Of a stretch of 20,018 nucleotides of DNA, positions 15,305 to 20,018 are shown piece after piece. Each line of letters begins with the position of its first letter. The stretch's first letter is position 1. The position numbers and the translations under genes were made by a program. Source of the DNA: Calditrichia bacterium (GTDB taxonomy: Bacteria > Calditrichota > Calditrichia > RBG-13-44-9 > J042); the NCBI GenBank assembly GCA_030430345.1, contig JAUIFT010000003.1, forward strand, positions 1 through 20,018, given 5' to 3'. The notes below the pieces were generated by a model that did no database searches, was not told the DNA's origin, and saw nothing but the letters and a program-made list of their open reading frames with translations.

Positions 15305-16525
15305 CTACCCAAAAATAAAATAAAGCTGCGCCATTCCCGCCAAAAAGCCGAGCAGGGCGCCGAGGAGAATCAGCTTCAGTTCATCTTCCTGAAAAGCGGG
15401 ACGGAGTAAATACTGAAACTCTTCCGGGGTTAGTTGCTCCATCCGTTCCTGCATCATTGCTTTCACGATGGTGGCGCGATTGTCGTTAAAAGCCGGATCT
15501 TCAAAAGCCGACGCAGTGAAAAGCACTGCTTTCTCGGAAGCAGCATCTTTGATATGGGAAAAGGTCGTGCTGCCAACGGTAAAAGTTACTACCGGTTTGG
15601 CCAAACCGGCCATTTCCTCGACAACTTTACGAATATGCTTGCGAATCACGTTATCCGTCGCCCGGGATTTTTCTCCCACCAGCATCTCGTTAACGATATT
15701 CCCGAGAGTGATAATCTCCCGGGCGACAATGTCGCACCAAACAGCGGCGACTTCCTTCTGGCGCTTCAGGAAGATGCCCTGGATGATGTATTTCCCGACT
15801 TTGATCGGATTAAGCGGTTGAAAAATAATCCGGATAGCGATCCAGTTAGTGGCAAAACCGACAATCAGTCCAAATACCGGCAGCACCCACCCCTGCGGAA
15901 AAAACAGCCAGACCAGCATTTGTATAATGCCGAAGAGCAAACCGAAATAGATACCGGAACGGATGATGAAACGAAACTCAACTTCTCCGCACTCCAGGAA
16001 AATTTTGTTGACGATCCACTTCTCGCGGGTCAACTGTTTTACCACCACGGTTTTGATATCCACCATCTCCTCAATATGCTCGCTGATATCGATCATCATT
16101 TCCCGAATCGTTTCGGGCAATTTTTGGCGGACGTTTTCGTAAATCATCTCCTTGATAAAACCGGGAATAATTTTCCATACCTCGGGGCTCTCCTCCAGCA
16201 TCACCCACTCGACATAAGCCTCAATTTTTGGGGAGATGATTTGATTGAGATAATCGGCAATCGTTTCCGGTTCCATGCTGCCGAAGAGCTCTTTCAAAGT
16301 GCCCAGTTTTGCGAGCGTGGTATCGGAGGTAATCGCCCCCATCTTCGCCGCCTTAGAAGGAATAATGCCCTGCCAGCCGAAAAAGGGCGGCCAGCCGAAC
16401 GGCTCCAGTGGATAGAAGGTGAGCTTTACCGCTACCCAGTTGGTACTCCAGCCAACCAGGGCTGCCACCACCGGTATGCTGAGATACTTCCAAAATTCGA
16501 TGTTATAGAAAGTTTGATCAAACAT
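15305..16525 (-). CDS. DUF445 family membrane protein
   Basis: This is a 406-residue protein of the DUF445 (YheB/YjiN-like) family. The family mark G.xTNWxAxxxxFxPL appears twice: VGWSTNWVAVKLTFYPLEPF near the N-terminus, and VGFATNWIAIRIIFQPLNPI after a central pair of membrane helices (FGLLFGIIQMLVWLFF, WVLPVFGLIV). This internal duplication is typical. Between and after these lie long amphipathic helices. The last residues (LILLGALLGFLAGMAQLYFIF) are a C-terminal membrane anchor. I set the start at ATG 16525, which overlaps the stop codon of the 68-codon gene (ATGTTTGA), instead of 16606, whose extra 27 residues are basic and lie over that gene. The biochemical role of the family is unknown; it is probably linked to the cell envelope. 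Confidence 0.9.
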   Translation of the reverse strand: MFDQTFYNIEFWKYLSIPVVAALVGWSTNWVAVKLTFYPLEPFGWPPFFGWQGIIPSKAAKMGAITSDTTLAKLGTLKELFGSMEPETIADYLNQIISPKIEAYVEWVMLEESPEVWKIIPGFIKEMIYENVRQKLPETIREMMIDISEHIEEMVDIKTVVVKQLTREKWIVNKIFLECGEVEFRFIIRSGIYFGLLFGIIQMLVWLFFPQGWVLPVFGLIVGFATNWIAIRIIFQPLNPIKVGKYIIQGIFLKRQKEVAAVWCDIVAREIITLGNIVNEMLVGEKSRATDNVIRKHIRKVVEEMAGLAKPVVTFTVGSTTFSHIKDAASEKAVLFTASAFEDPAFNDNRATIVKAMMQERMEQLTPEEFQYLLRPAFQEDELKLILLGALLGFLAGMAQLYFIFG

Positions 16526-16724
16526 GACGTTTATTGCTGCCCTCGCTGAGAATTTCGATTTCCGCCTGAATATTTTCCTCTTCGAAGACTGCCTGCAGCT
16601 GTTCAACGACCCGTTTTTCTACTTCTTTTTCCAGGTCAACGAACAGGTGGCCAAATCGGGAAGCGACCCAGCCTTTATGAGATTTTACTATTTCCCGCAC
16701 GTTGGTAATTTTTATGGTGATCAA
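16518..16724 (-). CDS. Small protein translationally coupled to DUF445
   Basis: This gene encodes 68 residues, charged: a short strand start (MITIKITNV), then REIVKSHKGWVASRFGHLF, a helix VDLEKEVEKRVVEQLQAVF, and an acidic strand end (IQAEIEILSEG). It has no signal peptide and no membrane segment. The start codon is TTG at 16724 with a weak GGGAA site. An in-frame stop lies 24 bases upstream, so no ATG start exists for a longer form. The stop overlaps the DUF445 start by 8 bp, which, with the absence of another ribosome binding site for that gene, argues for a two-gene coupled unit. I do not recognise the family. Confidence 0.65.
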   Translation of the reverse strand: MITIKITNVREIVKSHKGWVASRFGHLFVDLEKEVEKRVVEQLQAVFEEENIQAEIEILSEGSNKRHV

Positions 16725-17109
16725 GAGAGGTTCCCGTATCTTTTTATTTCATAACTTTGTTTAATTTGTTGTGGCAAATGGGCAAATATGCAAATGAGCA
16801 TTAATCCAGGTAAAGTTTCCCGATTCGCGATGAAATAAGCAAATATTGTTTAAGATTCAAGGAATGTGTAAAATAGATGGATGTATTCGGTTTTGTGTGT
16901 TTTAAGAGAATTGTTGTGAAAAGATAAATGTCCAATATCCAATACTCAATGTAGAATGTCCAGGTATCCTGGCTAATCCGTGTCAAATTTAGTAATAGTA
17001 GTTCCTTTTACATTGGATATTGAACATTGGATATTGGACATTGAAACGTCGTTTTCAGATTATAATTGATGCCAATTAATTATTTTTAAGACTGTGGTTA
17101 TAGAAAACT
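16725..17109. other. 385-bp divergent intergenic region with repeats
   Basis: No ORF in this region looks coding. From left to right it holds three 8-base copies GGCAAATG/GGCAAATA/TGCAAATG (16773-16796), an AT-rich stretch, and the ATTGGATATTGG inverted repeat (16929-17043). A perfect TATAAT hexamer follows at 17061-17066, placed where the acyltransferase promoter would be expected. No -35 box stands at a normal distance from it. Confidence 0.5.
16929..17043. repeat. Inverted and tandem repeat of the ATTGGATATTGG family
   Basis: The left arm (16929-16950) begins TGTCCAATATCCAAT. The right arm (17019-17040) is its reverse complement over 22 bases with 2 mismatches, the outer 15 bases being perfect. 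The right side is also a tandem of a 14-base unit, CATTGGATATTGAA then CATTGGATATTGGA (17011-17038), plus a partial copy CATTG. The same core is found at 3101-3131. Confidence 0.75.
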
Positions 17110-18255
17110 ATGAATAAAAAACAGCGCGTTTTTAGCGATGCGGAAATTGAAGCGAATAAGAAAATATATACCGAGCATTTCGATCCCGAGTTTACCGAAG
17201 ACTTGGTTTCCCACGTCCTTAGCCTGATCGACCGGTTTTATTTTCGATCGAAATTTATCGGCTTTGATAATCTGCCAGAACGCAATAATCCGGACCGGCC
17301 GTTGATCTATGCCGCCAACCATTGCGGAATGGCTTTCCCCTGGGATGCAATCATCTTTTCCGCAATGCTTTTTAAGCGGAATAAATTTAACTTCAAGCAT
17401 TCTGTAAGACCGCTGGCTTCGCCGCTGTTGTCCCAAATTAACTTGATGAATCCCTTTCTGCTCACCAATTTTTGGCGGCGCGCCGGCGGGATCGATGCCA
17501 CCTTTCTCAACTTTGAAACAATGATGCAGTATCAGGAAGCGAATCTGCTTATTTATCCCGAGGGAATTCCCGGCATCGGGAAAGGGTTTAACCGCCGCTA
17601 TCAACTGCAGCGCTTTGCCACTTCGTTTATCCGCATGAGCATCAAATACCGCACGGATGTTGTTCCCTATGCCTCGGTGAACGGCGAATATATTAATCCC
17701 TATAATCTCGAATCAAAACTGCTCAATCGCCTCACCAGCTTAATCGGCATCCCTTTTCTCCCAATTGGTATTATGACCCTGTTGATTCCCCTGCAGCCCT
17801 GGCTGTTCTATTTCGGTTTTCCGGCCAAGCTGACCTTCGTGATGGGAGAACGTATAAAGCCCTATGCGATGATCGATAAACCCTATGAAGAAATCAGCGA
17901 TGACGAATTTCAGGAAGTGGCCGAGCGGGTAAAAGACCAGATGCAGGCGAATCTGGACGCTGCCGTTGCAAAATATGGACAGCAGCCCTACCAATGCCGG
18001 GAACTGTTCGCCAGTTGGAAGGGGAAACTTTCCCGTTTTCCATTTTTTATTCCGGCGTTTTGGCCATCCATTTTCGCCGAATTTGAGCGTTTCTCAAAAA
18101 AAGGGCGGGTGCGTTCCTTGAAAATTAACTTCTGGACCGGATTACGGGCATTCCTGAAAAATCCAATTACCATTGCTTTTTTTATACCGATCCTCGGCTG
18201 GATTCCCATTCTGCTGCGTGGCTACAGCAGTAAGCGGGCGGATTTGGATAAATAA
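17110..18255 (+). CDS. Lysophospholipid acyltransferase, MGAT-like PlsC family
   Basis: This is a 381-residue acyltransferase of the PlsC superfamily (LPLAT, MGAT-like branch). The catalytic block is AANHCGMAFPWDA (H71 with D79, a longer spacing than HX4D, as seen in this branch). It is followed by the FRRAGGIDA-type block (WRRAGGID, 122-129), then LLIYPEGIPGIGK (P150, E151, G152), and VVPYASVNGE (184-193). Hydrophobic stretches at about 213-239 (LIGIPFLPIGIMTLLIPLQP) and near the C-terminus (ITIAFFIPILGWIPILLRG) suggest membrane association. The family transfers acyl groups from acyl-CoA or acyl-ACP to glycerolipids. The exact acceptor is unknown and wax or triacylglycerol synthesis is possible. 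ATG 17110 has no clear ribosome binding site. The gene stands alone on its strand apart from the small gene after it. Confidence 0.88.
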   Translation: MNKKQRVFSDAEIEANKKIYTEHFDPEFTEDLVSHVLSLIDRFYFRSKFIGFDNLPERNNPDRPLIYAANHCGMAFPWDAIIFSAMLFKRNKFNFKHSVRPLASPLLSQINLMNPFLLTNFWRRAGGIDATFLNFETMMQYQEANLLIYPEGIPGIGKGFNRRYQLQRFATSFIRMSIKYRTDVVPYASVNGEYINPYNLESKLLNRLTSLIGIPFLPIGIMTLLIPLQPWLFYFGFPAKLTFVMGERIKPYAMIDKPYEEISDDEFQEVAERVKDQMQANLDAAVAKYGQQPYQCRELFASWKGKLSRFPFFIPAFWPSIFAEFERFSKKGRVRSLKINFWTGLRAFLKNPITIAFFIPILGWIPILLRGYSSKRADLDK

Positions 18256-18375
18256 AAAAAAATCCTTACCTAGAACTTGCAGCGTTTTATGAGTGGCTGT
18301 AAGAATATTATGAATTTTGTAAATCAGCCTGCGCTGGAAAAATCAATAGTTCAACTTAACTAAAGTAGGTGAAGA

Positions 18376-18618
18376 ATGGACGGATTGCTTGTATTTATTC
18401 TTGTTGGTATTCTGGCCGGTTTCCTGGCTGGAAAAATAATGAAAGGCGGGGGATTCGGCCTGCTCGGAAATTTGCTCGTCGGTATCGTTGGTGCTTACCT
18501 GGGGAGCTTTCTGTTACGTTTGGTGGGAATGTCCGCCTATGGCCTTATCGGGGATATTGTTACCGCGGTGATCGGGGCCATCGCCCTCCTCTGGATCATT
18601 GATCTGGTGAAGAAGTAA
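18376..18618 (+). CDS. GlsB/YeaQ/YmgE family stress-response membrane protein
   Basis: This gene encodes 80 residues, nearly all membrane: three helices (LLVFILVGILAGFLAGKIM, LLGNLLVGIVGAYLGSFLL, IGDIVTAVIGAIALLWIIDL) separated by glycines, matching the Transgly_assoc (PF04226) family, of which many members are 80-90 residues. Members are induced by general stress or acid in several bacteria; the molecular role is not settled. The start has AGGTGAAGA just before the ATG. It lies 120 bp after the acyltransferase, so a separate transcript is possible, and it ends at a strong terminator hairpin. Confidence 0.92.
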   Translation: MDGLLVFILVGILAGFLAGKIMKGGGFGLLGNLLVGIVGAYLGSFLLRLVGMSAYGLIGDIVTAVIGAIALLWIIDLVKK

Positions 18619-18625
18619 GAAAGAC

Positions 18626-18670
18626 AAAAGCTGCGGAGAGGAAAATTTTCAGCCCATTCCGCAGCTTTTT
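18626..18670 (+). terminator. Rho-independent terminator after the GlsB-like gene
   Basis: A perfect 12-bp stem, AAAAGCTGCGGA (18626-18637) with TCCGCAGCTTTT (18658-18669), has a 20-base loop and a T-run at the right side. It starts 8 bases after the gene's stop codon. On the other strand the stem also ends in Ts, so it may stop transcription from the HMG-CoA reductase side as well. Confidence 0.75.
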
Positions 18671-18684
18671 CAGTGAATCGTTGT

Positions 18685-18774
18685 CAGTGAATAGTAATCA
18701 GTTTTCCGTTAACAGGTAACAATTCTAATGAGCCTGATAATTGTTAACTGATCACTGTTAACTGTTCACTGTTA
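18685..18774. repeat. Imperfect inverted repeats built on GTTAACAGTGA / TCACTGTTAAC
   Basis: The right side (18739-18774) is a tandem of AACTGATCACTGTT and AACTGTTCACTGTT. The left side (18685-18722) carries an imperfect reverse complement (CAGTGAATAG, TAATCAG, GTTAACAGG, TAACAATT). The block fills the gap between the terminator and the end of the HMG-CoA reductase gene. I see no gene in it. Confidence 0.55.
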
Positions 18775-18780
18775 AAAAAA

Positions 18781-20018
18781 TTACCGATTCCGCCCATACT
18801 CCTCATGACTCGAAACCCAATCCGAAGAGGAAATCGCTGAGGCCAATGAGAGCTCTCCGGCCAATACCACACCAGCGATAATCTCGGCAAATTTATGCAC
18901 CTTATCCCGTCCGTAACAGCCGAGCACCTCCAGGGATTCCCGCTGGGTTGCCAGTCCGGTGCCCCCGCCGTATGTCGCGACAATCAAGGAAGGAATTGTT
19001 ATCGATGCATACAGATCTTTCTCCGGGGTCAGTTCGATGTAGATCAATCCGGCGGAAGATTCCGCCACATTGGCGACGTCCTGCCCGGTCGCAATAAACA
19101 TTGCCGTAATTGCATTGGCTGAGTGCAAGCCGTTGTTGTTCGCGCCGGAGAGAATTGAACCGACGTTGGCAATGCCGGCATGATAGGCGAGGCTTTCCGG
19201 ATCGACGCGCATTTGCTGGATCAGCGTGTCCCGCTTAATGACGGCTTCCGCGGTCACCCGCTTTCCGCGCGTGCGCATGATGTTGATCTGACTGGCTTTT
19301 TTATCCGTGGCAAAGTTGGACTCCAGGTAAAAATGGCGAATCCCTTTATAATGATCCATAATCCAGCTACAGGCGGCAAAGGTGGCGCGCCCAACCATAT
19401 TTTGCCCGGCAGCGTCCCCGGTCGTATAGTTAAAGCGCAAATAAGCGAATTTGCTCGCCAGGTAAGTATCGATATCAAAAAGTTTTGCAACACTGGAGGT
19501 CGCTTCGGCATGCTCCTTGATCGTCACAAAATTTTCCTGCACCCAGGCGGCGAAATCCCGTGCTTCCCGCGCGTCCCCAAAAACGAAAACCGGCGCACGC
19601 TGCATCGCATCGCCAACCACGCTGCATTTAACGCCGCCGCTGCTGTTCAGCAATTTAATGCCACGATTATACGAGGCGACCAAAGTCCCTTCGGTTGTTG
19701 CCAGGGGAATCAGAAAATCACCATTGGCATGCTCGCCGTTGACGCGAATCGGCCCGGCCAGTCCCAGGGGAATTTGCGCCACACCGGTAAAGTTCTCACA
19801 GTTTCCCTGGGTGATGTGCGGATCAAAAGAGTAATGACTGACATGCTCCATTTTTTTGCCGCTAAATTTGGCGACAAATTTTTGCCGGGACTGGATGGCA
19901 GTCTCGGAGTAGTCATCATGGTTATCGCGGGGGATGCGCACGATCCCCTTTTTCTCTTCTGAAATAGAGTCTTCCACTTTCAACGTAAGCTTCCCAAAGG
20001 GTTTGGTACGGAAAACAA
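18781..20018 (-). CDS. Class I hydroxymethylglutaryl-CoA reductase, 5' end uncertain
   Basis: This enzyme catalyses the NADPH-dependent reduction of HMG-CoA to mevalonate, the committing step of the mevalonate isoprenoid pathway. Motifs of the catalytic domain, numbered from TTG 19983, are ENFTGVAQIPLGLAGP (63-78), ATTEGTLVAS with catalytic E98, TGDAAGQNMVGRAT (188-201), TDKKASQ with catalytic K228, IATGQDVANVAES with D302, GGGTGLATQRESLEVLG (339-355) and SSHEEYGRNR with H393. These fit class I enzymes (archaeal/eukaryotic type), as the TDKKxxxIN and GQD motifs show. The protein is soluble: no membrane domain is visible. The only start in frame before the conserved domain is TTG 19983, without a ribosome binding site, and the frame stays open to the window edge (FRTKPFGKL...), so the true start may lie outside. 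I therefore run the feature to base 20018. Confidence 0.93.
   Translation of the reverse strand, partial: VFRTKPFGKLTLKVEDSISEEKKGIVRIPRDNHDDYSETAIQSRQKFVAKFSGKKMEHVSHYSFDPHITQGNCENFTGVAQIPLGLAGPIRVNGEHANGDFLIPLATTEGTLVASYNRGIKLLNSSGGVKCSVVGDAMQRAPVFVFGDAREARDFAAWVQENFVTIKEHAEATSSVAKLFDIDTYLASKFAYLRFNYTTGDAAGQNMVGRATFAACSWIMDHYKGIRHFYLESNFATDKKASQINIMRTRGKRVTAEAVIKRDTLIQQMRVDPESLAYHAGIANVGSILSGANNNGLHSANAITAMFIATGQDVANVAESSAGLIYIELTPEKDLYASITIPSLIVATYGGGTGLATQRESLEVLGCYGRDKVHKFAEIIAGVVLAGELSLASAISSSDWVSSHEEYGRNR

Noticed and set aside
15434..16549. 371-codon plus-strand open frame
   Set aside because: It lies fully antisense to the DUF445 gene, is rich in His and Asn/Asp runs without domains, and has no ribosome binding site; it is a shadow of the real gene.
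16801..16986. 61-codon minus-strand frame in the intergenic region
   Set aside because: It runs through the ATTGGATATTGG repeat and AT-rich sequence, with no ribosome binding site.
19180..19962. 260-codon plus-strand open frame
   Set aside because: It is antisense to the HMG-CoA reductase whose motifs are complete; the translation has no recognisable domain.

Overview
The window is chromosomal DNA of roughly even base composition from a bacterium that most likely belongs to the Fibrobacterota-Chlorobiota-Bacteroidota (FCB) superphylum, of the Ignavibacteria, Calditrichota or KSB1 kind. The best evidence is two secreted proteins with C-terminal type IX secretion (Por/T9SS type A) sorting tails. 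One has the NYPNPFNPSTT signature and ends in a typical GIYLYRI...MILMK tail (3859-5097); the other is the glycosidase at 5997-7394. I cannot name the species. I see no rRNA, tRNA, CRISPR array, transposase or phage gene.

Layout: Positions 1-7680 are entirely minus strand. They hold a truncated secreted repeat protein, a secreted class C beta-lactamase-like serine hydrolase, a small PH-like protein, a T9SS beta-propeller protein, a 2H phosphoesterase, a GH53 endo-galactanase with its own promoter, and a small frameshifted signal-peptide gene. Positions 7681-9455 hold a divergent membrane cluster: a two-TM winged-helix protein on the minus strand, and on the plus strand a small membrane protein overlapping an ABC transporter membrane domain that lacks an ATPase. 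Positions 9548-13101 (minus) hold a zinc alcohol dehydrogenase overlapping an esterase by 8 bp, then a hairpin array, then a GH13 amylase/neopullulanase-type enzyme. Positions 13282-16724 hold a small helical protein (+), a secreted HEXXH protein, a GNAT acetyltransferase, a nested hairpin repeat, and a 68-codon gene overlapping a DUF445 membrane protein. Positions 17110-18618 (+) hold an MGAT-type lysophospholipid acyltransferase and a GlsB/YeaQ membrane protein. The window ends with class I HMG-CoA reductase (minus), whose frame stays open at the right edge.

How the genes fit together: most are separate housekeeping or accessory units rather than one pathway. Three themes can be supported. 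The first is secretion and carbohydrate use: GH53 galactanase exported by T9SS, cytoplasmic GH13, and secreted hydrolase and propeller proteins. The second is aldehyde/alcohol and ester metabolism, in the translationally coupled dehydrogenase-esterase pair. The third is membrane lipid and isoprenoid metabolism, in the acyltransferase and HMG-CoA reductase. Intergenic spaces carry three families of short repeats, one of which (hairpins built on an AGCCCTG..GGGCGA core) occurs at two places 4 kb apart.

I did not find a clearly new defence or mobile system. The items most worth a second look are the ATPase-less ABC membrane cluster, the frameshifted signal-peptide gene with an intact ribosome binding site, the HEXXH-X18-E secreted protein, the 68-codon gene coupled to DUF445, and the shared hairpin repeat family.
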